From assembly GCF_003955735.1 (NCBI RefSeq), contig NZ_CP034464.1, positions 2,914,001 to 2,978,000 of the forward strand: 64,000 nt of DNA. Direction: 5' to 3'. Made by a program: the position numbers and the translations under genes. Below the pieces are notes generated by a model. The model ran no database searches. It was not told where the DNA came from and saw only the letters and a program-made list of their open reading frames with translations. Positions 26,716 to 36,371 of this stretch are shown here, piece by piece. This DNA comes from Undibacterium parvum. GTDB lineage: Bacteria > Pseudomonadota > Gammaproteobacteria > Burkholderiales > Burkholderiaceae_D. Position 1 is the first letter of the stretch; every line of letters starts with the position of its first letter.

Positions 26716-28896
26716 CTAAAATTTGTGCTCGAGTAGCAGCCTCAGCGTTCGGTAACTAGGCGCAGTGGTGCTTAATGTGCGCCCGCCTTGCTGATCTTGA
26801 TACTGGTCTAGGCTTAATTTATCCTGTGCTAGCAGGTTGTTGAGACTGAGTCTGAGCAGACTTTGTTGATCCAGATTCCATGCCGCATAGGCGTCCAGTT
26901 GGCTGCGTTGATTGGTATAGGCTTGCTGCTGCGCCGAGACGCGTAGCTGACCGCCCTGGGTATAGCTGAGGGTGCCGCCCATACTCAATTGCGCACTCGC
27001 TTTATAATCTACGGCTAGATTGGCGCTGAACGGGGTTTGTCGCTCCAGTCGGTTGTCGGGACCAGGCACTTGTTCTACGCGCGACCAGTTGCGGTTCAGA
27101 TTGGCGCTGACGGTAATCGCTGGGGCGCTGGCGAAGCTGCTTTGCAAGGGCCATTTTAGTTCAAGTTCAAGGCCGCGAATATGCGCCTGACCGCTGTTGG
27201 CAGGCGTACTGATCCAGGTGCCGTTCTGTTGTGATAAATGATCGAGGATCACGTCATCAATTTTGCGCAGATAGGCGCTGGCGCTGAAAAAGCCGCCAGC
27301 ACCGAAATATTGTTCAAAGGCGGCGTCCAGGCCCCAGGCCAATTCTGGACGTAGTTGCGGATTGCCCTGAGTATCCGGATTGGTGGGGTTATTATTATTG
27401 TCGCTGGTGTAGCGTCGTGGGATTAAGCTGGTGGTGGTGGGCGCCTTGTAGGTACGCGTCAATGCCAGCCGTACTTGTTGTTGCTGATTTTCTAGTTCAG
27501 AGAGTTTCCAGACTGTCTGCAGTAGTGGGCTAAGCACGCTGGAGCGGTTTTCCACTTGGCTCAGTACGTTGCCGCTGGTGTTGGTCTGCAGGCCTTCCCA
27601 GCGCATCCCTAATGATGCGCTCCAGGTACGACTGATGTCCCATTCATCCTGAACAAATAAGGCGAGTCGCTTGACGTTGGCACGGTAGTCTTCATTGCTA
27701 TTGGAGCTGGTTTGGCCTAGGCCATCAAGCATGCGCTCTACCCGGTCTTCGCTGCGCTGTATCAGGCTGCCATCCCAGCCCAGTATCAGCGCATGATTGG
27801 GGATGAAGGGGGCAGTATATTTGCCGCTGAGCGTCAGTGCTTGATCCTCGATAGCAGAGGTGACCAGATGGCGTCCGACTAAAGCCTTTGCCAGATTAAA
27901 ACCCTGGAAATCAAAGTCGGTGTCGCGATGGCTAAGATTAATGCCGAATTTGCTATCGAGTTTGGCGCTGTCGTCTAATTTGCGCAACCAGTTCAGATCG
28001 CTGCGCAGGGTCTTGGTGTAGGCATTCCAATTGCTGTGATTGAGCGGGAACTCTGAAGGCGTATTCAAGGCGCTGCTCTCTAGCCGGTCTTTAATGTCAT
28101 TGATGTGGCCGCTGCTGAGCAAACTTTGCGACGTTAAGCTATCGCCATTTTCCAGCTTCCAGATCAGACGCGGAGCCAGACTGATTTCATCGCGTGTCAT
28201 GCGCTCTTCCATCACCGTATGTCTTTGCAGATAGAGTTGACCAGCCTGGTCAAAACCGGTCTCATCGAGAATTTCGGTGTTGGCGCGCAATTGCCTCTGT
28301 AGATTCGCCGCGACCGTATACGACAAGCTGCCGTTACGATCCGAGAGGAGTAAAGAGAGATTCGGCGAGACTTGATCACGTGTTTCAGCCAAGCCCAATT
28401 TAATTTCATGCTGCGCGGATAGTATCGATTTTTTTAAGATGATATTGATGGCACCGGCGATCGCCTGCGTGCTAAATTCTGCGGTCGCGGTGCGCATCAC
28501 TTCTATGCGTTCGATCAGATCGGGGGCGATACTATCGATGGAAAAACCATTCGGTGTAGTCTCGCCGTTGAGCAAAATCTGGGTGTAGCCATTGCCTAGT
28601 CCACGCATCTGTACCTCGCTGCCGCGTGCGCTGGAATTGCTGATGGTGATGCCGGGCACGCGCTTTAATACTTCACTCAGATTGCTGTCGCCGTAACGCG
28701 TGATCTCCTCGCGGCTCAGCACGCTCTTGCTGGCGCTAGCCCGCTGGCGCTCATTGTTGGCGCTATTGCCGCCCTTGATTTCTACGCTCTGGGGCAGAGG
28801 ATTTTCTGGCAGTAATTCGGCAGCAAAACAAGAGAGCGGAAGTAGGCTGAGGAGGCTGTAAAAGGCAGGTGAGGTAAAATTCAAGACTGGAGGCAT
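26716..28896 (-). CDS. TonB-dependent outer-membrane receptor
   Basis: Outer-membrane gated channel of about 726 residues. A signal peptide (about 1-25, ending LSCFAAE) precedes the plug domain (about 45-165, SREEITRYGDSNLSEVLKRVPGITI...QMRGLGNGYTQILLNG), then a 22-strand-type barrel ending in the outer-membrane C-terminal pattern LRLLLEHKF. Substrate is unknown; the plug resembles siderophore or heme-type receptors more than vitamin B12 receptors. ATG 28896 puts the signal peptide at the N-terminus; the frame is open 26 codons further. The ribosome-binding site is weak. Not next to tonB, which is at 32.1 kb. Confidence 0.88.
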   Translation of the reverse strand: MPPVLNFTSPAFYSLLSLLPLSCFAAELLPENPLPQSVEIKGGNSANNERQRASASKSVLSREEITRYGDSNLSEVLKRVPGITISNSSARGSEVQMRGLGNGYTQILLNGETTPNGFSIDSIAPDLIERIEVMRTATAEFSTQAIAGAINIILKKSILSAQHEIKLGLAETRDQVSPNLSLLLSDRNGSLSYTVAANLQRQLRANTEILDETGFDQAGQLYLQRHTVMEERMTRDEISLAPRLIWKLENGDSLTSQSLLSSGHINDIKDRLESSALNTPSEFPLNHSNWNAYTKTLRSDLNWLRKLDDSAKLDSKFGINLSHRDTDFDFQGFNLAKALVGRHLVTSAIEDQALTLSGKYTAPFIPNHALILGWDGSLIQRSEDRVERMLDGLGQTSSNSNEDYRANVKRLALFVQDEWDISRTWSASLGMRWEGLQTNTSGNVLSQVENRSSVLSPLLQTVWKLSELENQQQQVRLALTRTYKAPTTTSLIPRRYTSDNNNNPTNPDTQGNPQLRPELAWGLDAAFEQYFGAGGFFSASAYLRKIDDVILDHLSQQNGTWISTPANSGQAHIRGLELELKWPLQSSFASAPAITVSANLNRNWSRVEQVPGPDNRLERQTPFSANLAVDYKASAQLSMGGTLSYTQGGQLRVSAQQQAYTNQRSQLDAYAAWNLDQQSLLRLSLNNLLAQDKLSLDQYQDQQGGRTLSTTAPSYRTLRLLLEHKF

Positions 28897-29009
28897 GGGT
28901 GAGTCGGTAGTAAGAAGTAACGTAGAGTTAATCAGGTGTGCCACGTAGGGCAAGGCCTGATGTATAGGATGCAAGAAGCGGCGAAAAGTTCAAAAACACC
29001 TGGGCGCTC

Positions 29010-29058
29010 GCGCATAGTCCATGCGGCTCGCCAGCCTGCATGGCCGCTAAGCCGCATG
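29010..29058. repeat. Hairpin with REP-like motif upstream of the TonB-dependent receptor
   Basis: CGCATAGTCCATGCGG (29011-29026) matches the CGCATATTCCATGCGC start of the 58-bp repeats at 50536 and 51674. In addition CATGCGGCT (29020-29028) pairs with AGCCGCATG (29050-29058). The 299-base gap 28897-29195 otherwise shows only the purB terminator; no riboswitch or Fur site was recognised. Confidence 0.45.
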
Positions 29059-29128
29059 GGGCTTGCGTCTTGGCTTGCCACTACAAATATGTCGGGATTG
29101 GCCCTTGATCCGATTGTTGCGCAGAATA

Positions 29129-29166
29129 AAAACGGGGTTCCGGTCGCGTGACCGGAACCCCGTTTT
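29129..29166. terminator. Terminator after purB
   Basis: A perfect 17-bp stem (29129-29145 with 29150-29166) around a four-base loop, with A runs on the left and T on the right. It lies 30 bases past the minus-strand purB stop and would work on either strand. Confidence 0.85.
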
Positions 29167-29195
29167 GCGCTAAAGCGCAATCGATCTAAAACGAC

Positions 29196-30716
<1,521 letters not shown>

Positions 30717-30877
30717 TTAAGATACTATTTGTTGCCAAAATGGTCAAAAACGACTAATTCGAGCTGATTTTTTAAGTTTTTACGCAGAATAGGGGATTTT
30801 ACCATTAGCCAGCCACTATGGCATCTGCGCTTGCCTGTGATTGGCTCGCTTAAGGGACGAGAATGCTGCGCTGCAAT

Positions 30878-30886
30878 GCTATAATC
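30878..30886 (+). promoter_or_regulatory. Extended -10 promoter of the GST gene
   Basis: TGCTATAAT (TGn plus TATAAT at 30881-30886) lies 27 bases before the GST ATG at 30913. An extended -10 can work without a strong -35, and none is evident. Nothing else is recognised in the 289-base purB-GST interval. Confidence 0.5.
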
Positions 30887-30912
30887 ATGATTAAATAATT
30901 ATCAAAGCTACT

Positions 30913-31521
30913 ATGAAACTAATTGGTTCTCTCGCCAGCCCCTTCGTTAGAAAAGTCCGTGTTGTGCTGGCGGAAAAAAAACTTGAATGCGATCTGATAC
31001 TTGAAAACGTCTGGGCTGCAGATACCGCGATACAAGAATCAAATCCTCTGGGTAAAGTACCTTGCCTGGTGATGGAAGATGGCGGCTCGATGTTTGATTC
31101 GCGCGTGATTGTAGAATATCTCGATACCTTAACCCCGGTTGGTAAGCTGATTCCCGCCAACGGTCGCGGTCGTGCCGAAATTAAATGCTGGGAAGCGCTG
31201 GCCGATGGCGTCGCCGATGCCGCTATTTTGATCCGTCTTGAACGTACCCAACGCCCGCCAGAACTGCAAAGTGAGGCATGGGTTACGCGTCAGATGCAAA
31301 AGGTCAACGCAGGTTTAAAATCCATGTCCAGCGGATTAGGGGAGGCGCCATTTTGTTCAGGTAATCATCTGACCCTGGCCGATATCAGCGTGGTTTGCAC
31401 TCTGGGCTGGTTGTCGTTTCGCTTCCCGGAAATTGACTGGCGTGGTGATTATCCGAATCTGCTGAAGCTATTTGAAAAGATGTCTGAGCGCGCTTCGTTC
31501 AAGGATAGCCTACCTGAGTAA
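30913..31521 (+). CDS. Glutathione S-transferase family protein, YibF-like
   Basis: 202 residues with a thioredoxin-like N-terminal domain (KLIGSLASPFVRKVRVVLAEKKL, then NPLGKVPCLVMEDG with the cis-proline, and DSRVIVEYLD) and a helical C-terminal domain. It closely recalls E. coli YibF in length and N-terminal motif. Substrate unknown. Shares a terminator with the convergent bacterioferritin gene. Confidence 0.88.
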   Translation: MKLIGSLASPFVRKVRVVLAEKKLECDLILENVWAADTAIQESNPLGKVPCLVMEDGGSMFDSRVIVEYLDTLTPVGKLIPANGRGRAEIKCWEALADGVADAAILIRLERTQRPPELQSEAWVTRQMQKVNAGLKSMSSGLGEAPFCSGNHLTLADISVVCTLGWLSFRFPEIDWRGDYPNLLKLFEKMSERASFKDSLPE

Positions 31522-31536
31522 TTGAGCAGGTAAAGC

Positions 31537-31563
31537 AAAAGGGAGGCGATGCCTCCCTTTTTT
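31537..31563. terminator. Shared terminator between GST and bfr
   Basis: AAAGGGAGGC and GCCTCCCTTT pair around a GAT loop, with A and T runs on the two sides, in the 56-base gap between convergent genes. Expected to work in both directions. Confidence 0.85.
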
Positions 31564-31577
31564 ATTGGAACCCTAGA

Positions 31578-32054
31578 TTACTCATCATCCAAGATTTGCG
31601 CCTGCAAATAATTTTGTAGACCGATTTTTTCGATTAATTCGATTTGCGTTTCTAGCCAATCGATATGCTCTTCGGTGTCGTCGAGTATCATTTGGAACAG
31701 CTCGCGCGAGACATAATCCGCCGCTAGTTCGCAGGTGGCAATTCCTTCCTTGACCGTTTTCTGCGCGGCCATTTCTAGCTTCAGATCACACTGCAACATC
31801 TCTGGCGTATCTTCACCTATCATCAATTTATGCAGGGCTTGCAGATTTGGTAGACCGCCTAGCATCAAGATACGATCTATCAACTTATCGGCATGCTTCA
31901 TTTCGCCTATGGATTCTTGATATTCTTTCTTGGCTATTTTCGCCAAACCCCAATGCTTGTACATACGTGCATGTAGGAAATATTGATTAACTGCACTGAG
32001 CTCATTGGTTAATTGAGCGTTCAGCAGTTTAATGACTTTGGCGTCGCCTTTCAT
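31578..32054 (-). CDS. bfr: Bacterioferritin Bfr
   Basis: Iron-storage ferritin, 158 residues, 24-mer expected. Ferroxidase ligands Glu18, Glu51, His54, Glu94 and His130 and the heme ligand Met52 are at the same numbers as in E. coli Bfr. The position equivalent to Glu127 is Thr, followed by Glu128 and Glu129 (DDTEEH), so one ligand is replaced or shifted. The E. coli-like ends MKGD and [10 protein letters not shown] are kept. Adjacent to an iron-related operon containing bfd, the ferredoxin that releases iron from Bfr. Confidence 0.94.
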   Translation of the reverse strand: MKGDAKVIKLLNAQLTNELSAVNQYFLHARMYKHWGLAKIAKKEYQESIGEMKHADKLIDRILMLGGLPNLQALHKLMIGEDTPEMLQCDLKLEMAAQKTVKEGIATCELAADYVSRELFQMILDDTEEHIDWLETQIELIEKIGLQNYLQAQILDDE

Positions 32055-32148
32055 GGGAACTCCTGAGGAAAAGATGATTGAGCTAATTAGCAGCTACCAT
32101 CTTAGTACAAAACCATCAGGATGAACAAGTCAGTGTTTGTTGAAACGA

Positions 32149-32826
32149 CTATCCGTTGAGGCTGAAGCTTATCGTTGCGGTGGCCAACATCATGAGCGCC
32201 TTGCCGTCTTCAATATACGGCTTGAACAAGGCACGCATCAGCGCGACGCGAGCTGCTTCATCTAATCGATGTGAGCCAGAAGATTTTTGTATTTCCACTT
32301 TTTCAGCGCGGCCTTTTTCATTGACCAAGACTAGCAAACTTACTTTACCTTCCTCTCCCATGCGGCGTGCGAGCGCTGGATAATCGGCTTGCGGTGCTTG
32401 TAAATATTCAACACCGCTGACCAATTTTGGTGGCGCTGCGGTGGCGTTGCTGGTCGCAGTATTGGCGACGATGCTACTGGTTTCGCTACTTGGCTTGCTG
32501 ATGATGGTCTGCGCCGGGGCGGCTGTAATTGCATTGTCGGGCGTGCTGCGCGCCAAGACCTGCACTTCAGGAGGCGGTGCGATAAAACTAGGTGGTGGTG
32601 TCAGAGGCTTGCTCAAGGGCGGTGGTGGCAAGGCGCTGGGCGGTTCTGCCTGCGCCATTTCCACTACATTAATGAAAATCTCTTTGGGGATGGCTTGCGC
32701 GACTTTAACAAAAGCGCCTTGTTGCAAGGCATAGAGTAATAGTAAATGCCCAAGCACAATTGCCAGCATGGCCAAGTGCCGTGTTTTGCTAGCGGGCTGA
32801 TCGTGCGGATTCATAGTTAGGGTCAT
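32149..32826 (-). CDS. tonB: TonB-family energy transducer
   Basis: About 225 residues: a short cytoplasmic tail, one membrane helix (about 16-36), a proline-rich periplasmic linker (PPSALPPPPLSKPLTPPPSF) and a C-terminal TonB domain (YLQAPQADYPALARRMGEEGKVSLLVLVNEKGRAEKVEIQKSSG). It carries proton-motive energy to outer-membrane receptors; exbB/exbD are not in this window. ATG 32826 is chosen; GTG 32838 and ATG 32814 are alternatives. Last gene of the hemP-orf-bfd-tonB set, so probably iron regulated. Confidence 0.88.
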   Translation of the reverse strand: MTLTMNPHDQPASKTRHLAMLAIVLGHLLLLYALQQGAFVKVAQAIPKEIFINVVEMAQAEPPSALPPPPLSKPLTPPPSFIAPPPEVQVLARSTPDNAITAAPAQTIISKPSSETSSIVANTATSNATAAPPKLVSGVEYLQAPQADYPALARRMGEEGKVSLLVLVNEKGRAEKVEIQKSSGSHRLDEAARVALMRALFKPYIEDGKALMMLATATISFSLNG

Positions 32827-32846
32827 GCTGGTTCTCACAAAATTGA

Positions 32847-33086
32847 TCAGGCCGCCATGTTCAGTGCAGTGCGCGACGTTTGGAAATGTAAAGGATGGCT
32901 CACCAGTGCTTGCGGTAGTGCCTGTTGCTGGCAGTCACGCATGACCTGGCGCGCACAGCTTAGACATTTTCCGCAGCAGCTACCAACCTCTAAATCGCTG
33001 CGTAATTGGGCCAGGGTAGAGATACCGGCTTCTACCGCGAGACGAATTTTCGATTCAGAAACGTTGTTGCAAACACAAACTATCAT
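32847..33086 (-). CDS. bfd: Bacterioferritin-associated ferredoxin Bfd
   Basis: Small [2Fe-2S] protein, 79 residues. The four cluster ligands fit CxC and CxxC spacing: Cys4, Cys6, Cys38, Cys41 (MIVCVCNN and SCCGKC). Bfd gives electrons to bacterioferritin heme to release stored iron, and bfr lies about 0.8 kb away. ATG 33086 gives the family N-terminus; the frame extends upstream without similarity. Iron-starvation expression is expected from the upstream Fur box. Confidence 0.93.
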   Translation of the reverse strand: MIVCVCNNVSESKIRLAVEAGISTLAQLRSDLEVGSCCGKCLSCARQVMRDCQQQALPQALVSHPLHFQTSRTALNMAA

Positions 33087-33111
33087 TTTTAATCTCTCAA
33101 AAAATACTGGA

Positions 33112-33423
33112 CTAGCGGCTGGCACCGACTAAACGTGCCAGCAGTGTCAATTTATTTTGCTGCGGCAAACTGCGCTCAACTAAGGCTGCCCATTGTTCGG
33201 ATAATTGCTGGCAAGTAGCACTTAACACCGGTGCCAATTCAGGTAAATCTGCCAGTATCTTTAAATGGCGCTCTATCACCGATGCCAGCTTGACGCAGGA
33301 ACCTGCTTCCAGCGCGCTATTGGCGGTGTAATGCGACATCAGATGCAAAACAGCAGCGAGCAATAATTCGGGCTGCGCAGGCTGTTGACCTGCCACGAAA
33401 AAATCTGGATTTGCGCTTAGCAT
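33112..33423 (-). CDS. Uncharacterised 103-residue protein of the hemP-bfd-tonB operon
   Basis: No family recognised. The sequence is mostly helical and leucine/alanine-rich (ELLLAAVLHLMSHY, ASVIERHLKILADLPELAPVL, LSEQWAALVE), with two cysteines, no signal peptide and no membrane segment. A good AAGGAGAG ribosome-binding site precedes ATG 33423, supporting a real gene. It lies between hemP and bfd, so a role in iron or heme handling is likely by context only. Confidence 0.7.
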   Translation of the reverse strand: MLSANPDFFVAGQQPAQPELLLAAVLHLMSHYTANSALEAGSCVKLASVIERHLKILADLPELAPVLSATCQQLSEQWAALVERSLPQQNKLTLLARLVGASR

Positions 33424-33560
33424 CAAACTCTCCTTAAGGAATATGGTCTGGCTAGCGCTCTTGCTTCAGAAGTAATTTCGAATCTAGGTGGCGACGTTTG
33501 CATGATCTGAGTTCGAAGTCTGAGATGGCTGGCTGTTGAGTTACAGTTTTCTTCTAAAGA

Positions 33561-33767
33561 CTAAGCGGTCAAAATCAGTTTGTTTAACTGAGTGACACGC
33601 AAGCGATAAATTCTGCCTTCGTGGTCTATCTCTACTTCGCGCATTTGCTGCATCAGTTCGCAGCTTTTCAATCGCAAAATATCTTTACCCAAGGTCGCCG
33701 GGCTGGGGCGTACGCTGGTCTGGCTAAGCTGTATGGGCTTGCTCAGTGCGGATGTTTCTGAGGCCAT
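33561..33767 (-). CDS. hemP: Hemin uptake protein HemP
   Basis: 68 residues, ending in the HemP signature YRLRVTQLNKLILT. HemP members are small proteins or regulators linked to heme uptake genes under iron limitation, and in Burkholderiales HemP is needed for full expression of the heme receptor. An AAGGAG ribosome-binding site lies seven bases before ATG 33767. A Fur-box-like sequence lies 19-37 bases upstream. First gene of the iron operon. Confidence 0.88.
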   Translation of the reverse strand: MASETSALSKPIQLSQTSVRPSPATLGKDILRLKSCELMQQMREVEIDHEGRIYRLRVTQLNKLILTA

Positions 33768-33785
33768 TTTCCACTCCTTAATCTA

Positions 33786-33804
33786 AACGAGAACAATTCT
33801 TATT
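33786..33804 (-). promoter_or_regulatory. Fur-box-like operator of the hemP operon
   Basis: On the minus strand AATAAGAATTGTTCTCGTT resembles the 19-bp Fur box, with the GAATTGTTCTC core common in beta-proteobacterial iron promoters. Placed directly before hemP, so repression by Fur with iron is expected. Confidence 0.6.
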
Positions 33805-33949
33805 TAGATTATTATGTAAGCAGCGCTGATTTGCAAGAACTTTTTTGAAAAGAGACCATAAAAGAGTGTTTATTTGTTGGTTAAATAGCAATGTGGGACT
33901 AGCGCATTGCGGGTTACTTATGCTTAGCTTAATAATTAAGTTGAGGCGT

Positions 33950-33982
33950 AAAAAAACCGGGCAGAAAATTCTGCCCGGTTTG
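33950..33982 (-). terminator. Terminator after psd
   Basis: AAACCGGGCAGAA pairs with TTCTGCCCGGTTT; the left flank is a run of A, giving T residues on the minus strand. It lies 34 bases past the psd stop. Confidence 0.85.
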
Positions 33983-34015
33983 CGTGCTGCGCTGCGAGTA
34001 ATGCTGAGTGCTTGC

Positions 34016-34873
34016 TTAAGCTAGTTTGCTTGGCGTATCACCCATCTGCTCGCCTAAGCGCACGGCAGCGGCGGCGCTCCAACTGGTATTAAATTCCAGG
34101 GTATTCTTAGGAAATAGCATGACCACGGTAGAGCCGAGTAAAAAACGGCCCATTTCATCGCCTTTTTTGAAGCGTATATTTTGATCGTCGTAGCGCCATT
34201 CGCGCACTTGCTTACTACGTGGTGGATTGACTATGCCATGCCAGGTGGTTGCCATGCTGCCCACGATGGTGGCGCCGACTAAAGTGAGTACAAAAGGCCC
34301 TTGCTCGGTATCGAACACGCATACCACCCTTTCATTGCGGGCAAATAAGCCGGGTACTCCACGGGCGGTGGTGGGATTGACTGAGAATAAGTCACCTGGC
34401 ACATAAATCATGCGCGTTAGCTTGGCATCGCAAGGCATGTGGATACGATGGTAATCACGCGGGCTCAAATAGATAGTGGCAAAACTGCCATCGCTGAATT
34501 TATCAGCCAAGGCGCTATCGCCGCCGACTAGGGTCGTGGCAGAGTAATCGTGTCCCTTGGCCTGGAAAATCTGCCCCTGTTTGATCGCACCGAATTGGCT
34601 GATCGCACCATCGACAGGGCAGACAAATTTACTGGCGTGTAGTGGACGGGCATCGGCACGTAAAGGTCGGGTGAAAAACTCATTGAAACTGGTGTAGCTG
34701 CTGATGTCTGGATTAGCCGCCTCTGCCATATTGACTTTATATCGAGCGACGAACCAGCGTATTACGCGTGTCGTCAGTTGGCCCGCCTGGGCATTCGCAC
34801 CTGTTCCGAGTAACTCGGTAATAGCACGTTTTGGAAGTAAATACTGCGGCAATACGGCAAGGCGATCAGACAC
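34016..34873 (-). CDS. psd: Phosphatidylserine decarboxylase Psd
   Basis: Inner-membrane pyruvoyl enzyme making phosphatidylethanolamine. 285 residues. The self-cleavage site LGST is present (RFLLGSTVVMLF), as are YLSPRDYHRIHMP with the catalytic His region and VPGDLFSVNP. Starts with GTG 34873, with AAGG about ten bases upstream. E. coli-type (long) Psd; the C-terminus after LGST is shorter than in E. coli. Divergent from the HD-GYP gene. Confidence 0.95.
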   Translation of the reverse strand: MSDRLAVLPQYLLPKRAITELLGTGANAQAGQLTTRVIRWFVARYKVNMAEAANPDISSYTSFNEFFTRPLRADARPLHASKFVCPVDGAISQFGAIKQGQIFQAKGHDYSATTLVGGDSALADKFSDGSFATIYLSPRDYHRIHMPCDAKLTRMIYVPGDLFSVNPTTARGVPGLFARNERVVCVFDTEQGPFVLTLVGATIVGSMATTWHGIVNPPRSKQVREWRYDDQNIRFKKGDEMGRFLLGSTVVMLFPKNTLEFNTSWSAAAAVRLGEQMGDTPSKLA

Positions 34874-35073
34874 GATAGAGGACCTTTAAGCTGAGGAAGT
34901 TGCGATTATAACCGCGAAGTCTTGCCGTCCATGAAAAGCGCAAGACTAAGAAAATAGCCAGAATAAGATATATCACCTACAATTAAATTCAGACTTGCTA
35001 GTTGAGCATGGATAAAAAAGGTATGCTCTCTGCCTAGCACTGCATTCGACTCGTTAAATTTAATGAAGGCGTC

Positions 35074-36369
35074 ATGGCGGACGATACCCAACTCATCGCG
35101 ATAGACCAAGTCCGGATAGGTATGTTCATCAAGCTCGATCTGAGCTGGTTTCAGCATTCCTTTCCCATGAGTTCATTTAAAATCACTAACGAGCAACAAA
35201 TCCTCGATTTACGTGCGCTTAAACTTAAGCAAGTACGCTATATCCCAGCAAAAACCGACCCCGTCTCGGTGACTCCTAGCGCTTCGATTACGCAAGCACC
35301 TGCATCAGAAAGCGATATTAAGGTCTTCGATAGCATGATCGCGGCCAAACAAGCGCGTTTTGAAAAATTGCAAGCACAGCGCGCCGAAATTGCCCGCTGC
35401 GAAGAAAAATTTGTGCATGCAGCCACCGTGGTCAAAAACATCAACAAAATGATATTTTCCCAGCCGGCCGAGACCATACTCGAGGCGGGTAAATTGGTCG
35501 ATAGTATTGCTGATGTGTTTTTAAATGGAAATGACGCGGTCATGCATCTGATACAGCAAACTGCGGGCAGTGAAGAATTGTATTTTCACTCCCTCAATGT
35601 TTCTGTGCTGGCGATGATGCTGGCGCATGAGATGAAATGCACTGAGTCGCAAATAAAATCGGTAGGGATGGCCGGTTTGTTTCATGATCTTGGTAAGGTT
35701 AATGTGCCAGACAATATCGTAAATAAGACCTCGCCACTGACTAAGCCCGAGCAGAATTTTTTTGAATTGCATACCCAATACGGGGTAGAGGTGGGACAAA
35801 AAGCCGGTATGCCTAAAATTGTGCTGGAGGTGATGGCGGCGCATCATGAATACCTCGATGGCAGTGGTTACCCATTAAAATTGAAAGGCGAGGCGATACG
35901 CCTGCCTACCCGCATCGTGACGATCGCGAATGTCTACGATAATTTGTGCAATCACGTCGATCCAAATCAATCATTGACGCCGCATGAAGCTTTGTCGTCT
36001 ATGTATGCGCATAGACGCGCGCAATTTGATCCGACGGCCATGGCTACTCTGGTAAAAAGCCTGGGCGTGTACCCACCCGGGACCCTGGTGCGTCTATCGA
36101 ATGAGGCGATTGGCCTGGTGATGAATGTGAACGTGGGTAAGCCGCTACGTCCACGCATTATGGTGTACGACGAAGAGATTCCTAAGGACGAGGCAATTAT
36201 TCTTGATTTGGCGGTAGAAAATCAGGATCTGGGCATCAGCGCCAGTATTCGCCCGGGTTTACTACCACGGGCTATCTTTGACTATCTGAATCCGCGCAAA
36301 CGAGTCAATTACTATGTGGATTCACAATCGAAAAAATCGCAAAGCAGTGTTGCGGCTCAAGTAGGCTAA
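35074..36369 (+). CDS. HD-GYP domain protein, putative c-di-GMP phosphodiesterase
   Basis: 431 residues. An N-terminal DUF3391-like domain (about 1-60, IDQVRIGMFIKLDLSW) precedes a coiled linker and the HD-GYP domain (about 145-340). His204-Asp205 in LFHDLGK, His257-His258 in AHHEYLDGSGYP, and Gly265-Tyr266-Pro267 form the metal-binding and GYP motifs, so activity against cyclic di-GMP is expected. No receiver domain. A histidine kinase gene begins two bases after the stop. Confidence 0.9.
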   Translation: MADDTQLIAIDQVRIGMFIKLDLSWFQHSFPMSSFKITNEQQILDLRALKLKQVRYIPAKTDPVSVTPSASITQAPASESDIKVFDSMIAAKQARFEKLQAQRAEIARCEEKFVHAATVVKNINKMIFSQPAETILEAGKLVDSIADVFLNGNDAVMHLIQQTAGSEELYFHSLNVSVLAMMLAHEMKCTESQIKSVGMAGLFHDLGKVNVPDNIVNKTSPLTKPEQNFFELHTQYGVEVGQKAGMPKIVLEVMAAHHEYLDGSGYPLKLKGEAIRLPTRIVTIANVYDNLCNHVDPNQSLTPHEALSSMYAHRRAQFDPTAMATLVKSLGVYPPGTLVRLSNEAIGLVMNVNVGKPLRPRIMVYDEEIPKDEAIILDLAVENQDLGISASIRPGLLPRAIFDYLNPRKRVNYYVDSQSKKSQSSVAAQVG

Positions 36370-36371
36370 AC

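Noticed and set aside
28897..29128. Cobalamin or other riboswitch before the TonB-dependent receptor
   Set aside because: Looked for B12-box-like conserved blocks on the minus strand; none fit. Only a hairpin with a REP-like motif is seen.
34906..35157. Minus-strand frame of 83 codons between psd and the HD-GYP gene
   Set aside because: Runs antisense through the start of the HD-GYP gene, has no ribosome-binding site and no similarity.
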